DNA of 64,000 nucleotides from an archaeon (lineage in GTDB: Archaea; Thermoproteota; Nitrososphaeria; Nitrososphaerales; JACAEJ01): NCBI GenBank assembly GCA_024256265.1, contig JACGUK010000006.1, positions 144,198 to 208,197 on the forward strand, given 5' to 3'. Positions 1 to 9,409 of the stretch are shown here, in pieces (the stretch's first letter is position 1; each line of letters starts with the position of its first letter). Under the pieces are notes generated by a model, which worked only from the letters and a program-made list of their open reading frames with translations, had not been told where the DNA came from and made no database searches. A program made the position numbers and the translations under genes.

Positions 1-152
1 CAGGATTGATAATATTCGTCTTATCTACTTTATCTAACTATAGCAAGATAATAAAAATGCTAAAGAAGATGAATTTTAAAGTTAGGAAGATAGGAAGACG
101 TAAATTGTTCTTCGAGGAAATATTTGTAATAGAAGCATCAAAGACTAAATAA
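1..152 (+). CDS. HemK/PrmC-family methyltransferase, C-terminal end (partial)
   Basis: The plus strand is open from the left edge to a TAA at 150-152 in the frame that starts at base 3. The roughly 49 residues contain LIIFVLSTLSN, then a lysine-rich stretch, then LFFEEIFVIEA. This is how the C-terminus of archaeal HemK-type N5-glutamine methyltransferases (modifiers of the release factor GGQ motif) usually reads. Placement next to ksgA and DUF655 supports this, because the three are neighbours in many archaea. It converges with ksgA and overlaps its 3' end by 15 bases. The catalytic NPPY motif lies outside the window, so the call rests on the tail and the context. Confidence 0.6.
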   Translation, partial: GLIIFVLSTLSNYSKIIKMLKKMNFKVRKIGRRKLFFEEIFVIEASKTK

Positions 153-890
153 TTCCTTAGCAATCTTTACCGATTCTTCAACTGTCAATTGCTCAACCCT
201 TTTTTGAAAAATTTCAGAATTCAATTTCTTGAATACGTTTTCATAATCTATGCCCTTTTTTTCACAGATCATCTTTATAGCGTTTATAACCTTCTTTCCA
301 CGAAATGAAAATAGTAGTTTTATGAATGGAATAATAGAATCATCTATCCTATCTTTCTTTGGCTTCAATGATAGCATCAAAGATGTAACTCTTGGTCTAG
401 GACTGAAGGCTTCTCTATCAACTATCTTCAAAGGCTCTATATCAAAGCTTGATCTTGCTATGATAGTTATAGCCCTATAATCCTTAGAGCCTTGTTGAGA
501 GAGTAACTTCTCTGCAAATTCTTTCTGAAAATTTACTATTGCTATATCAAAATTCTTCTTGCTCAACCATTCTATGAATTCACTAGATTTAGAGTATGGT
601 ATATTAGAGACCAATTTATTGAAATTATGCCTTGATTTAAAAGCATCTCCATGAATCAAATTTAGATTGTTAAATTTGCTCAATCTCAATTTAGCTATAT
701 TATAAAGGTCTTTGTCTATCTCGTATGAGATTACATTTTTTGCTCTATTGCATAAAATCTCTGTTAAATTACCAGTTCCAGAACCAAACTCGAAGACAAC
801 ATCTTTTTTAGATATATCTGCAAATTCGACCATCTCATTGAGCAATTTTTCATCTATAAATAAGTGCTGCCCTAAAATTCTTCTCTTCAT
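138..890 (-). CDS. ksgA: 16S rRNA (adenine-N6,N6)-dimethyltransferase KsgA/Dim1
   Basis: This 250-residue protein matches the usual length of archaeal Dim1/KsgA, which dimethylates two adjacent adenines near the 3' end of 16S rRNA late in small-subunit assembly. The N-terminus has the family GQHLFID box. The SAM-binding motif FEFGSGTGNLTE lies at residues 33-44, the acidic ribose-binding loop follows (YEID), and the catalytic NIPY motif is at 96-99. The C-terminal half carries the family FSPRPRV segment. Its ATG overlaps the stop of the upstream DUF655 gene by four bases, so the two are translationally coupled. Confidence 0.95.
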   Translation of the reverse strand: MKRRILGQHLFIDEKLLNEMVEFADISKKDVVFEFGSGTGNLTEILCNRAKNVISYEIDKDLYNIAKLRLSKFNNLNLIHGDAFKSRHNFNKLVSNIPYSKSSEFIEWLSKKNFDIAIVNFQKEFAEKLLSQQGSKDYRAITIIARSSFDIEPLKIVDREAFSPRPRVTSLMLSLKPKKDRIDDSIIPFIKLLFSFRGKKVINAIKMICEKKGIDYENVFKKLNSEIFQKRVEQLTVEESVKIAKELFSL

Positions 891-1453
891 TTTTTCACAA
901 ATATAGTTATTCTTGGCTCTTCAGATAACTCTTCTACTAATCTCTTTGCTATCAGCTTAGCTGGGTCTCTTAACCCTATTCTCTTTTGAATATCATCAAA
1001 GCTTTCAAAGGGCTTCTTCTCCCTCTCATCAAGTATCTGCCTCATGAGAGTTTTACCTATTCCTGGTATCAATTCAAGGGCATGAAGCCTTGGAGTTACA
1101 GGTTGTAATTCATTAAAATAAGCTACGTATTTTTTCTCATTCTCTTTGACTATCTTCTCACAAACTGTAGGCAATTCGTTCTTGGCATCGTTGGTCAAAT
1201 TTTTATACTCAAGCCTTCCAAGGACGCTTATCACCTTTGTCCTACCTTCTCTTGCTATGCATATCTTCTCTTCAACTTCAAAGCTAACTCTATTCATGGC
1301 TAATACCTCTAGCAAAGTTAACCATTCTCCCCCTATAGCTTGGACTAAGGGTCCCTCTCTTTCTTTTACGGTTAAAGATTTACCATGAGGGATAAAATCC
1401 AAAACGTAAGCGTATTCTTCATATTTTTTTGGAGGACTTATCTTGCTTGACAT
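887..1453 (-). CDS. DUF655 family protein, helix-hairpin-helix nucleic acid binding
   Basis: This 188-residue protein begins KYEEYAYVLDFIPHGK, the hallmark of the archaeal DUF655 family. It has an S1/OB-like central part and a helix-hairpin-helix near residues 120-165 (LELIPGIGKTLMRQIL). DUF655 genes commonly lie directly upstream of ksgA, as here, so a role in rRNA handling or ribosome assembly is plausible, but the biochemical function is not established. The stop overlaps the ksgA start (ATGA). The gene is complete and unremarkable. Confidence 0.88.
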   Translation of the reverse strand: MSSKISPPKKYEEYAYVLDFIPHGKSLTVKEREGPLVQAIGGEWLTLLEVLAMNRVSFEVEEKICIAREGRTKVISVLGRLEYKNLTNDAKNELPTVCEKIVKENEKKYVAYFNELQPVTPRLHALELIPGIGKTLMRQILDEREKKPFESFDDIQKRIGLRDPAKLIAKRLVEELSEEPRITIFVKK

Positions 1454-1657
1454 TTTTCATCCTCTTAAAATTGGTCGATCTCCCCTCAATCAAGATGATT
1501 CTTTTACTATTGAGAAATATTCTCTAATGATTCAGATGAACCATTAATAAACGAATTAATAATAAGTCTAAAGTCTATCCTAATGAAGTTCTCTGTAATA
1601 TTCATCTGGTGCATATCTAGATGTTATTAAAAGTTGATGTTATTATTTATGCTTTCC

Positions 1658-1807
1658 TTATTTTTTAAGAGATTTTTTAGAAGAGATGAATTCATTCTTA
1701 CAGTCTTCAGAGCAGAAGACGTAACCATGGTATAATACAGGTTTCGTTATCTTCTTACCATATTTGATACAACGCTTTATATACGCTTCATCAGCGACTT
1801 CTGCCAT
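1658..1807 (-). CDS. Small YHS/TRASH-type metal-binding protein
   Basis: This is a 49-residue reading frame from ATG (complement of 1805-1807) to TAA. Residues 13 to 36 read C-x18-C-x3-C (CIKYGKKI, then YVFCSEDCKNEF). This is the YHS/TRASH zinc-ribbon-like treble-clef pattern of metal-sensing or metal-handling domains, and the same fold appears in the N-terminus of the copper ATPase at 5.3 kb. The C-terminus is lysine-rich. It sits alone between DUF655 and a divergent dehydrogenase. A metal-trafficking or sensing role is inferred from the fold only. Confidence 0.7.
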   Translation of the reverse strand: MAEVADEAYIKRCIKYGKKITKPVLYHGYVFCSEDCKNEFISSKKSLKK

Positions 1808-1905
1808 TTTTAATCTAGTTATAAGAAGTAAAGTATCTTATTAAGTTTGTAATATTAACGTAAAGCTTATGATCATTTTGATTGCTAGAATTGGTCTGAA
1901 AGCCC

Positions 1906-2922
1906 TTGAAGGCTATGCTACTCGATAAAACTGCACCCATAGAAAGCAAGCCCTTAAGATTTGCATTTATAGACAATCCTACTATTATTAGTAGAGAAGA
2001 AGTATTGGTAAGAGTTAAAGCCTGTGGTGTATGTCGCTCGAATTTGCACATGATCGAAGGGGATTGGTTAAGCCGTGGCTTCCCTGCTAAGTTGCCCATC
2101 ATACCAGGTCATGAAATAGTAGGCATAGTGGATTCTATTGGCAAAGATGTGAATGGTATAGAGATTGGAGATAGAGTTGGAATTCAACCCTTATACCATG
2201 CTTGTGGTACATGTGATTATTGCCTTAGCGGAAGAGAGAACATATGCAAAAGAAAGCTGATAACAGGTCAGTCTGTAGATGGGGGATATGCTGAGTATAT
2301 AAAAGCTCCTTATCTCTTTGTATATAAGGTGCCAGATAGATTAAGTGACACTGAGGCAACCCCTCTCTTCTGCCCCGGTGTGACAGCTTATAAAGCTGTA
2401 AAGTATAGCAGTGCTTCTCCTAGTAAGACGATTGCAATATTTGGAATTGGTGGTGTTGGACAAGTAGCTTTGCAGATAGCCAAGCTCTGGGGTGCTAAAG
2501 TTATTGCTGTGAGTAGAAGCAAAAATCATCTTGAAATCGCTTCTAAACTTGGTGCATATTCTGTAATTTCACCTGATGAAGAGGATGTTGTGAAATATTT
2601 TAAGAGTATTAATTATGCTGACTCTTCTATAGTCTTTGCACCTTCTGATAAAGCCATAGATCAAGCAGTTAAAGTAGTGAAAACTGGAGGCACTATAGTC
2701 CTAGGCGTCTCTGGTAGCATTAAAGAGTTCTTATTTCATGAAGAAAAAATCATAAAAGGTATAGTCATAGGCACAAGGCAAGATATGCATGAAGTCCTTA
2801 AGATAGCAGAAGACGGAGGAATTCACATTAAAGTGGAGAGCCACAGGCTTGAAGAGGCTAACGAAATTCTTAGAAAGTTAAAGTATAGTGAAATAGAAAG
2901 CAGGGCTGTTCTTCAACCATAA
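1906..2922 (+). CDS. Zinc-dependent medium-chain alcohol dehydrogenase
   Basis: This 338-residue MDR-superfamily protein carries the catalytic zinc residues (ACGVCRSNLHMIEGD, GHEIVG) and the structural zinc loop (CGTCDYCLSGRENIC). A Rossmann NAD(P) motif, GIGGVGQVALQIAK, lies near residues 175-190. Zinc-propelled hydride transfer between an alcohol and NAD(P) is the family reaction; the substrate cannot be read from the sequence. The start is TTG at 1906; an ATG three codons later is the alternative. It stands alone, divergent from the YHS gene and convergent with rpoF. Confidence 0.92.
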   Translation: MKAMLLDKTAPIESKPLRFAFIDNPTIISREEVLVRVKACGVCRSNLHMIEGDWLSRGFPAKLPIIPGHEIVGIVDSIGKDVNGIEIGDRVGIQPLYHACGTCDYCLSGRENICKRKLITGQSVDGGYAEYIKAPYLFVYKVPDRLSDTEATPLFCPGVTAYKAVKYSSASPSKTIAIFGIGGVGQVALQIAKLWGAKVIAVSRSKNHLEIASKLGAYSVISPDEEDVVKYFKSINYADSSIVFAPSDKAIDQAVKVVKTGGTIVLGVSGSIKEFLFHEEKIIKGIVIGTRQDMHEVLKIAEDGGIHIKVESHRLEEANEILRKLKYSEIESRAVLQP

Positions 2923-2943
2923 ATTGATCTTATTTAAAATTCT

Positions 2944-3264
2944 TTAAGCCTTAGACAGTATCTTAATTATTTTCTCTACAACCTCTGTGGGCAATAGCTT
3001 CTTCCAACCAGATGTAAAGACCCTTATCTCCTCTATGCTCTTAGGCATTATATTGATCAATTCTGTTGCTTCCTCGTCTGTCAATGAACAATCTTTAACT
3101 AGCATTTCTCTCATATTTCTTGCTTTTTCAGGTTCGATTTTTGAGAATTTTGATGTGTAGTCTAAAGTCCTTTTCTGTATCTGGTCAGCCTTTTCTATAT
3201 TAATCTTCTCCAATATTTCCTTGGCTTCTGGTACGGAAACTACGCTTCTTTTAACTTTATGCAA
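2944..3264 (-). CDS. rpoF: RNA polymerase subunit Rpo4/RpoF (Rpb4 homologue)
   Basis: This 106-residue helical protein has the Rpb4/RpoF C-terminal HRDC-like fold (KIEPEKARNMREMLVKD, then LTDEEATELINIMPKSIEEI). With Rpo7 it forms the stalk of archaeal RNA polymerase, which binds nascent RNA and helps open-complex formation. The gene lies just downstream of eL21 on the same strand, the standard archaeal arrangement. The start is the ATG before HKVKRSVVSVPEA. Complete and of normal length. Confidence 0.93.
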   Translation of the reverse strand: MHKVKRSVVSVPEAKEILEKINIEKADQIQKRTLDYTSKFSKIEPEKARNMREMLVKDCSLTDEEATELINIMPKSIEEIRVFTSGWKKLLPTEVVEKIIKILSKA

Positions 3265-3345
3265 TTAAATCACCATAAAATTTATCTTATTCTTCTTTGA
3301 TCTATAATTAGGTTTATTTTAACTTTTTACCTTAGAAGATTTATG

Positions 3346-3624
3346 CTAAGAATGTGGCTTTACGTGCTCTAGCCTAGCTATGACCTTTTTTACTTTACTC
3401 CCAACTGGAACTTTTATCACCAAAGACCTTCTCCTAACCTCTTCCACAGTACCGACAAGACCTTGATAACGCCTATGAGGCATGCCCTTGACTTGACTTG
3501 AATCTATATCTATGACTACTTTATCATTTACTTTGTAATCATGAAGTAAGGATGTCAAACCTCTATTCACCTTTTTGGTCAATAAACTTCTTGTCCCGCG
3601 CCTATAACCTTTTGACCTTGGCAA
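3346..3624 (-). CDS. rpl21e: Large subunit ribosomal protein eL21
   Basis: This is a 92-residue basic protein. Its start, MPRSKGYRRGTRSLLTKKV, and the segment MPHRRYQGLVGTVEE are diagnostic for eL21, an archaeal/eukaryotic 50S protein with an SH3-like barrel. It is followed by rpoF and preceded by pus10, all on the minus strand with short gaps, which suggests co-transcription of the cluster. Nothing odd is seen. Confidence 0.97.
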   Translation of the reverse strand: MPRSKGYRRGTRSLLTKKVNRGLTSLLHDYKVNDKVVIDIDSSQVKGMPHRRYQGLVGTVEEVRRRSLVIKVPVGSKVKKVIARLEHVKPHS

Positions 3625-3680
3625 TTTTAATGCACCTCAATTTTTAACTTCTAATGCATAAACCTAGTCTTAACGGCTAT

Positions 3681-4880
3681 TTATTCGTTTAAAACCTCCA
3701 CATCCAGTATATCGAAAGTATCACAATTTGCTTTTATCCCTATTATTTCAGAAACATTAGGAGTTATCTCTAAAAAACCTTTTCCTACATCAGAATTAGA
3801 ACCACTGATGAACCTTTTTATATTTAATCCTCCATCACATTTGAATATAATCTTAGCCTCTTTTCCATCTATCCTCTCTACATTAAAGTTGTATATCTTC
3901 TTCATGAAAGCCTTTTTCTTTAAGGGAACGACCTTAACTTCAGAATTCTGTAATTTTTCTTTAAGAGTGTTGAGCTTTTCTTCATCCACTTCTTCATCGA
4001 ATTTTACATGAGCAGATACTTTTACTATGAAAATTGGGCTCTTCTTTGGCTTCTCATCTACGATCATCATATCTTTAAGAATTACCCCATTCTCTTCCTT
4101 AATCATCTCTGATTCATCTGTATGCCTAAATTTAGGCTCGATTATCTCAGCATAGAAGGGTCTTCCATTACCAAGAACAAGGCTCTCAGCACTCTCCCCT
4201 CCTATCCATGTGAAAATTGCTCCTTTAGCATTGAATCTCTCTATGAGTCTTTGAGCAAGAGTCTGCTCAACACTCCCTTCCTTCAAGAATCCTGTATATT
4301 CACACTCATAGCATCCTTTTCCTCCACAATTTTTACATTTCCTACGCTTTTGAGTCAATCCTCTTATCATCTTCAAGTATCTCCCATAAACGAACAATGG
4401 CTTAGGATTAAGATAGATTTCTCCAGAGACTAAGTTCACTAAAATTGTCATGTCTGGATTGTGAAAGTTGACTCTTTTATCAGTTTTAGAAGATATGATC
4501 TTCCCTATATCTCTCTTTATCTCGCTCTTTATCGCTTCTCCTCCTCTTAGCTTAAACTTAGCCCTTAGATCATCCTCTCTTTCTATAACATCTTTTGATA
4601 GCCTTGCACCTATAAGAAAATCATCAAACTCATAATCCTTTAATTGATCTAAAATCTTAGCAGAAGTATCTTTTAAAGACTGCATTATTTCTTGGCAGAT
4701 GAAGCATGAGCCTTTCTTTATCTTTACTTTAACTTCTCTTTTTATCATCTTTCCCTTAAATTCATTATTATCTCCTTTAACACTTGGGAATTGCCTTCCA
4801 AGGCACCAATTACATAATGGATAATTGGCGAGTATAGCCTCTGCCAGATCGACCATGCTTCTCTCAATAGACGGCATCAA
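3681..4880 (-). CDS. pus10: tRNA pseudouridine(54/55) synthase Pus10
   Basis: This 399-residue protein has the archaeal Pus10 layout. An N-terminal zinc module (CNWCLGRQF near residues 19-27, CFICQEI near 58-64) is followed by a THUMP-like region and then a catalytic pseudouridine synthase domain. The latter contains a second CxxC cluster (CKNCGGKGCYECEYTGF near 182-198) and the active-site region with GNGRPFYAEI. Pus10 makes pseudouridine at positions 54 and 55 of the tRNA T-arm in archaea. It heads the minus-strand pus10, eL21, rpoF group. Confidence 0.93.
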   Translation of the reverse strand: MMPSIERSMVDLAEAILANYPLCNWCLGRQFPSVKGDNNEFKGKMIKREVKVKIKKGSCFICQEIMQSLKDTSAKILDQLKDYEFDDFLIGARLSKDVIEREDDLRAKFKLRGGEAIKSEIKRDIGKIISSKTDKRVNFHNPDMTILVNLVSGEIYLNPKPLFVYGRYLKMIRGLTQKRRKCKNCGGKGCYECEYTGFLKEGSVEQTLAQRLIERFNAKGAIFTWIGGESAESLVLGNGRPFYAEIIEPKFRHTDESEMIKEENGVILKDMMIVDEKPKKSPIFIVKVSAHVKFDEEVDEEKLNTLKEKLQNSEVKVVPLKKKAFMKKIYNFNVERIDGKEAKIIFKCDGGLNIKRFISGSNSDVGKGFLEITPNVSEIIGIKANCDTFDILDVEVLNE

Positions 4881-5034
4881 GACACCTTAAGAGCGTTAAA
4901 TCTATTAGAATAAAAGTAATTAATAAGTTAGCCTAAAGCTAAATTAAAAGAAAAAACTTTTCTTATATATTCAATTTTGCTAATCAGATAATAATTTAAT
5001 TTTCCATATTTAATATGATAAATTCTTAAGGTAG

Positions 5035-5046
5035 ATTTATAATTAT
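5035..5046 (+). promoter_or_regulatory. TATA-like element upstream of the copper cassette
   Basis: The A/T run TTTATAATTATA lies about 30-40 bases before the TTG start of the HMA gene at 5074. The spacing fits an archaeal TATA box driving a short-leader or leaderless transcript. Judged by eye in a very A+T-rich region, so specificity is low. Confidence 0.35.
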
Positions 5047-5073
5047 AGATTTAGAGAGGGAATAAAACTGGCT

Positions 5074-5313
5074 TTGAATAAAGCTAAAGAAAAAAAGGAG
5101 ATAGTATTTTCAATACCTAACATCTACTCAAGTTGTGTGAGTTGTAATATGGCTAACATAGAGTATAACCTAAAAAAGTTAGAAGGAGTGAAAGATGTAA
5201 AGTTAAAACGCTGGAAGGTTCACATAAATTACTATCCATCAAAGGTAAGCATAGATGAGATCAAGAAAGCCATCGATGAGACGGGCTATGTAATTTCAGC
5301 AAGGTTGAGGTGA
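5074..5313 (+). CDS. Heavy-metal-associated (HMA) domain protein, CopZ-like
   Basis: This 79-residue one-domain protein has the ferredoxin-like HMA fold. The metal-binding Cys pair is CVSC near residues 22-25, followed by [14 protein letters not shown] and the family closing strand KKAIDETGY. Such CopZ-like chaperones carry Cu(I) to P-type ATPases. The start is TTG at 5074. Its 3' end overlaps the copper ATPase gene by four bases, so the pair is coupled. The canonical MxCxxC lacks its methionine here (SSCVSC). Confidence 0.85.
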   Translation: MNKAKEKKEIVFSIPNIYSSCVSCNMANIEYNLKKLEGVKDVKLKRWKVHINYYPSKVSIDEIKKAIDETGYVISARLR

Positions 5314-7373
5314 GAGATATGGCAAAAGATCCTGTATGTGGCATGTATGTGAATGAAAAGACAACAAATCTTAAGACAAAAGTAAGAGGGAGAGAATATT
5401 ATTTTTGTAGCAAAACTTGCTTAGAAACATTCCTTAAGCCTGAAGTTGAATTGCGTAGCTTAAAGATAACGACAACATTTTCCATAATTTTTGGAGCGAC
5501 GGTATTCTTGCTAGCCTTTACTTCATTAAGCCTCCCTATCTTCACCAGCCAGATATGGCAGTTCCTCCTTGCAACTCCTGTCCAGTTTGTAGCAGGGCTA
5601 CGCTTCTACAGGGGAACGATAGATGCTGTAAGGAATAGGTCAGCAAATATGGATTCTCTGATCGCAGTTGGTACAAGCACAGCTTGGCTCTATAGCACTA
5701 TAGTGACTTTCTTTCCAGGCACATTGCCTGGCTCAGAAGTATATTTCGATACAGCTTCCTTGATAATTGCTCTAGTACTAGTTGGAAGAACTCTAGAGCA
5801 TATAGCTAAAGGAAGGGCTTCTGAAGCTGTCAGAAGGCTTCTTGATTTGCAGCCCACTCTTGCCACTGTAATTCGTAATGGAAGAGAGGAGCAAGTCCCT
5901 GTTGAAGAAGTCAAAGCTGGGTATCTTATCTTAGTCAAGCCTGGAGAGAAGATACCTGTCGATGGAGAAGTTGTAGAAGGTCACTCCTCTGTAGATGAGA
6001 AGATGATCACAGGAGAGAGCATTCCTGTGGAGAAGAAGATTGGCGATGAAGTAATCGGAGCTACGATAAACAAGACTGGGGTATTAAAGTTTAAGGCTAC
6101 AAAAGTTGGTGCAGATACAACTTTATCTCAGATCATTAACCTTGTAGAAGAGGCTCAATCCACAAAGGCTCCTGTCGAAAGGTTGGTCGATAAAATCTCT
6201 TCTTACTTCGTTCCAATAGTGATCTTGATAGCTGTAGGAGCTTTTGCAGGCTGGTATCTTCTGGCTGGAAAGGAATTTGGCTTTGCTTTGCTGGCTTTCA
6301 TAGCTGTATTAATAATAGCTTGCCCTTGTGCTTTAGGCATTGCAACTCCCATAGCTCTTGTGACAGGGACAGGGAAGGGTGCTGAAAATGGAATTCTAAT
6401 AAAAGGGGCTGAGTATCTTGAGAGGTCTCGTAAGATAGACACCATAATCTTCGATAAAACAGGTACTTTAACAAAGGGGGAGCCTTCTGTAACAGATCTT
6501 ATTCCCCTGACAGATGAAAGCGAAGAAGAAATTCTAAAAATTGCTGCAATTGCTGAAAAAGGTTCTGAGCATCCTTTAGGAGAAGCTGTAATAAGAAAAG
6601 CTGAGGAAAAAAGAATTGAAATAATTGATCCTGAGTCCTTCGAGGCAGTCCCAGGGCATGGTGTAAAAATAACTTACAAAGGAGATGAATATCTTTTGGG
6701 CAACAGAAGACTTATGATAGAAAACGGAATAAGAATTCAAGAATACGAAGATCGTATTAAAAAGCTGGAGGATGAAGGAAAGACTGTCATGATTCTTGCC
6801 TCAAAAAAAAGTGTCATGGGCTTAATAGCTGCTGCCGATCTGCCAAAGAAAGAGGCAAAAGAGGCTGTTGAGAGCCTTACCAGATTAGGTCTGGAAGTGA
6901 TGATGTTGTCCGGTGATAACAGAAGAACAGCTGAGGCTGTGGCAAAAAAGTTGGGCATAAGTAAGGTAACTGCTGAGGTGTTGCCTGGGGAAAAGTCTGA
7001 AGTTATTAAGAAACTTCAGAAGGAAGGAAAGTCTGTAGCCATGGTTGGAGACGGAATTAACGATGCTCCGGCTTTAGCTCAAGCCGACCTTGGTATAGCT
7101 GTAGGGAGTGGAACAGATGTTGCAAGGGAGACTGGGGGCATAGTTTTAATCAAAGATGATTTAAAGGATGTTGTTACTTCCATAAAGCTAAGTAGAAAGA
7201 CCTTGTCCAAAGTCAAGCAAAACCTCTTTTGGGCTTTTGTCTACAATACAGCCCTCATACCTGCAGCTGCTCTAGGAATCATAAGCCCGATACTTGCTGC
7301 AGGGGCTATGGCAATGAGCTCCTTCACAGTAGTGATCAACACTCTCTTCCTTAGAAGGTTCAAGCCAGAATGA
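5310..7373 (+). CDS. copA: Copper-translocating P1B-type ATPase with N-terminal YHS domain
   Basis: This 687-residue P1B ATPase has a YHS metal-binding domain at residues 5-45 (KDPVCGM, then YYFCSKTC) instead of fused HMA domains. The actuator TGES is at 234-237, the transport-site CPC at 338-340 ([11 protein letters not shown]), the phosphorylation site DKTGT at 382-386, the P1B-specific SEHPLGEA, and the hinge [10 protein letters not shown]. The CPC motif together with the YHS domain indicates Cu(I) export across the cytoplasmic membrane. The HMA domains that many relatives carry in cis are encoded here as separate proteins on either side. Confidence 0.95.
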   Translation: MRDMAKDPVCGMYVNEKTTNLKTKVRGREYYFCSKTCLETFLKPEVELRSLKITTTFSIIFGATVFLLAFTSLSLPIFTSQIWQFLLATPVQFVAGLRFYRGTIDAVRNRSANMDSLIAVGTSTAWLYSTIVTFFPGTLPGSEVYFDTASLIIALVLVGRTLEHIAKGRASEAVRRLLDLQPTLATVIRNGREEQVPVEEVKAGYLILVKPGEKIPVDGEVVEGHSSVDEKMITGESIPVEKKIGDEVIGATINKTGVLKFKATKVGADTTLSQIINLVEEAQSTKAPVERLVDKISSYFVPIVILIAVGAFAGWYLLAGKEFGFALLAFIAVLIIACPCALGIATPIALVTGTGKGAENGILIKGAEYLERSRKIDTIIFDKTGTLTKGEPSVTDLIPLTDESEEEILKIAAIAEKGSEHPLGEAVIRKAEEKRIEIIDPESFEAVPGHGVKITYKGDEYLLGNRRLMIENGIRIQEYEDRIKKLEDEGKTVMILASKKSVMGLIAAADLPKKEAKEAVESLTRLGLEVMMLSGDNRRTAEAVAKKLGISKVTAEVLPGEKSEVIKKLQKEGKSVAMVGDGINDAPALAQADLGIAVGSGTDVARETGGIVLIKDDLKDVVTSIKLSRKTLSKVKQNLFWAFVYNTALIPAAALGIISPILAAGAMAMSSFTVVINTLFLRRFKPE

Positions 7374-7382
7374 TGGTTAGGA

Positions 7383-7619
7383 TTGGCTAACTTAAAAGAA
7401 AAGCGCAGAATAAGAGTCAGAATAGCGGGCATGGACTGTTACTCATGTTCTCTAGTCTTAGATAAGATGCTAAAAGGTGTGAAAGGAGTTGAGAGGGTCT
7501 GGGTGAGCTATGTTATGGATACAGTTTTTGTCGAATTTGATCCTAATATCATAAGTGAGAATGATATTCTGCTCTTGATAAAAGAGAAGACAGGATATGA
7601 AGCCTTCATACATCATTAA
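7383..7619 (+). CDS. Second HMA domain protein
   Basis: This 78-residue HMA-fold protein reads GMDCYSCSLVLDKMLKGVKGV, which retains the GMxCxxC metal site. It ends with the family KEKTGYEA strand. It starts at TTG 7383, nine bases after the ATPase stop, so the operon is HMA, ATPase, HMA. The two HMA proteins differ markedly in sequence, which suggests different docking or regulatory duties rather than a recent duplication. The gene converges with srp54, whose stop lies two bases away. Confidence 0.85.
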   Translation: MANLKEKRRIRVRIAGMDCYSCSLVLDKMLKGVKGVERVWVSYVMDTVFVEFDPNIISENDILLLIKEKTGYEAFIHH

Positions 7620-7621
7620 GA

Positions 7622-8944
7622 TTACTGAGTTGCCATTCTCTTTAATAGTTGCCTCATCTCTCTGCCCTTTGATGCCTTCATGATGGCTTTGGTCTGTCTA
7701 TACTTTGCAAGCATTTCCTTAACTTCTTTTTCATTTGTTCCAGAGCCCATGGCTATTCTTTTAATCCTTGAAAAATTAAGAATCTCAGGATTTTCTCTCT
7801 CAGCCTTCGTCATGGATTGAATTATGCTCTTCCACCTCTTCATCTTCACCTCTAATTCTTCTAAGCCCTCTTTTGGAACTACTGAAGATAGACCAGGAAT
7901 CAAATCTAGAACCTTCCTTAATGAGCCCATCTTCTTTACTTGCTCAAGTTGATAATAAAGGTCGTCTATTGTCATCTTACCAGAAATTATCCTCTGAACC
8001 TTCTTCTCGTCAGCTTCTATCTCTAGCTCTTTTGCTCTCTCTATAAGGGCTCTTATATCACCTAATCCTAAAATCCTACCAACGAACCTTGTAGGAGAAA
8101 AAGCCTCTAGATCATCAACTCTTTCGCCTGTTCCTATGAATAGTATCTTTGCTCCAGTGGCTGCAGCAGCAGCTAAAGCACCACCACCTTTAGCTGCACC
8201 ATCTAACTTTGTTACTATTATCCCTCCAACAGGAACTGTTTTATGAAAGGCTTCAGACTGAGCATAGCATTGCTGTCCTATTGTTCCATCTATTACAAGT
8301 AATGTCAAATCAGGGCTTATCTTGCTCGATATGAGCTTCATCTCATCTAATAGACCCTTTTCTTCTTTATGCCTACCAGCTGTATCTACGATTACAACAT
8401 TCCTCTTGTCTTTGAAGTATCTTAAACCTTCAATGGCAACTTTTATCGAATCATCGAACTTCTCATCCCCAAAGACATCTATTCCTATATCCTTTGCATA
8501 TGTCCTCAATTGTACAAGAGCACCAGGTCGAAAAGTGTCTGCGCATACCAAACCTACTTTGTATCCTCTCTTCTGAAGGTATCTTGCAAGCTTTGCTGCA
8601 ACTAAAGTCTTGCCAGAGCCCTGAATACCCATGAGCAAGATTACATTGACTTTGTTTGTTGGAAGCTCTAACTTACTCTCAGTTCCTAATATATTTGTCA
8701 ATTCATCATATAGGATTTTTATTATGTAATCCTTTCTTGATAAGCCTGGAGGAGGATTCTCTTGAAGGGCTCTTTTCTCTATCTTTGATGATAGTTCAAG
8801 AACTAATTTTACATTGACATCAGCCTGCAATAATGCTCTTTGAGTATCCTTCACAAATTCTTTAATAAGTTGCTCATCTACAGTGCTTGCTGATAAAATC
8901 CTCTTTATAGCTGCCTGTAATCCTTCCTTTAGCTTATCTAACAT
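7622..8944 (-). CDS. srp54: Signal recognition particle GTPase SRP54
   Basis: This 440-residue protein has the NG-domain GTPase motifs: MGIQGSGKTLVAAKLARYL (G1), DTAGRH (G3), TKLDGAAKGGGAL (G4 region) and GTGERVDDLEAF (G5 region). The M domain follows, with IKRIAMGSGTNEKEVKEML, the signature that binds SRP RNA and signal peptides. It directs ribosomes making membrane and secreted proteins to the Sec translocon. Length and motifs are normal. The gene is single and faces the copper cassette. Confidence 0.97.
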   Translation of the reverse strand: MLDKLKEGLQAAIKRILSASTVDEQLIKEFVKDTQRALLQADVNVKLVLELSSKIEKRALQENPPPGLSRKDYIIKILYDELTNILGTESKLELPTNKVNVILLMGIQGSGKTLVAAKLARYLQKRGYKVGLVCADTFRPGALVQLRTYAKDIGIDVFGDEKFDDSIKVAIEGLRYFKDKRNVVIVDTAGRHKEEKGLLDEMKLISSKISPDLTLLVIDGTIGQQCYAQSEAFHKTVPVGGIIVTKLDGAAKGGGALAAAAATGAKILFIGTGERVDDLEAFSPTRFVGRILGLGDIRALIERAKELEIEADEKKVQRIISGKMTIDDLYYQLEQVKKMGSLRKVLDLIPGLSSVVPKEGLEELEVKMKRWKSIIQSMTKAERENPEILNFSRIKRIAMGSGTNEKEVKEMLAKYRQTKAIMKASKGREMRQLLKRMATQ

Positions 8945-9079
8945 GCCTCATCAAACTCTTAATTTTTTAATTTCTTGCAAATTCACTAATAAAAGCCCTT
9001 AATAAATAACTTGTCTTTTAAGACTTATTTTAGCATCAATATGTTTTATTCTAAGGTAAAATAAGGGAGTAAGATTGCT

Positions 9080-9409
9080 ATGAACTTGGATATAGTCTTC
9101 CAAACCATGGACTATCAAGAAGTGCCAGTGAGGTTGTTTAGAAGACAGTTAGAACACGTACTCTTGAAGCGACCTTAGTTGACTCAATTTCTTAACGAGG
9201 TAAAATTTACAGTAAAGGAACCAGACTTCGTTCTTAAAGGCAAACATGGCGAGTATTTATCTGTAAAATACTTTGAGCGTGTGCTAGGCGGTAAGCACTT
9301 GATAGTTGTATACAAAGTGATAGAAAGCGAAGGGTTTATAATCACAATTTTTCCTATGAGAAAAGTAGACAAGTTAATCAGGAAGAGGGAGAAGATATGG
9401 AGCCGATAG
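9080..9409 (+). pseudogene. Toxin-like nuclease gene interrupted by an in-frame amber codon
   Basis: One reading frame runs from ATG 9080 to TGA-type termination at 9409, broken only by TAG at 9176-9178. The first part (32 codons) contains FRRQLEHVLLKRP. Immediately after the TAG, in the same frame, come LTQFLNEVKFTVKEPDF, KGKHGEYLSVKYFE and GKHLIVVYK. Together these resemble small archaeal barnase/EndoU-like (PBECR/DUF4258-type) toxin proteins, in which an H-x(n)-HP segment precedes FLEEVKxTLxxPD. The second half alone could start at TTG 9179. It overlaps the following DUF2283 gene, a frequent partner of such proteins. TAG is an ordinary stop elsewhere here, so a nonsense mutation is the simplest reading. 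Confidence 0.55.

Noticed and set aside
9176..9178. In-frame TAG as pyrrolysine codon
   Set aside because: TAG ends normal genes here (aIF5A, the DUF2283 gene at 9612, the membrane gene at 32818), no pyl genes are visible, and a small toxin is not a known pyrrolysine protein.
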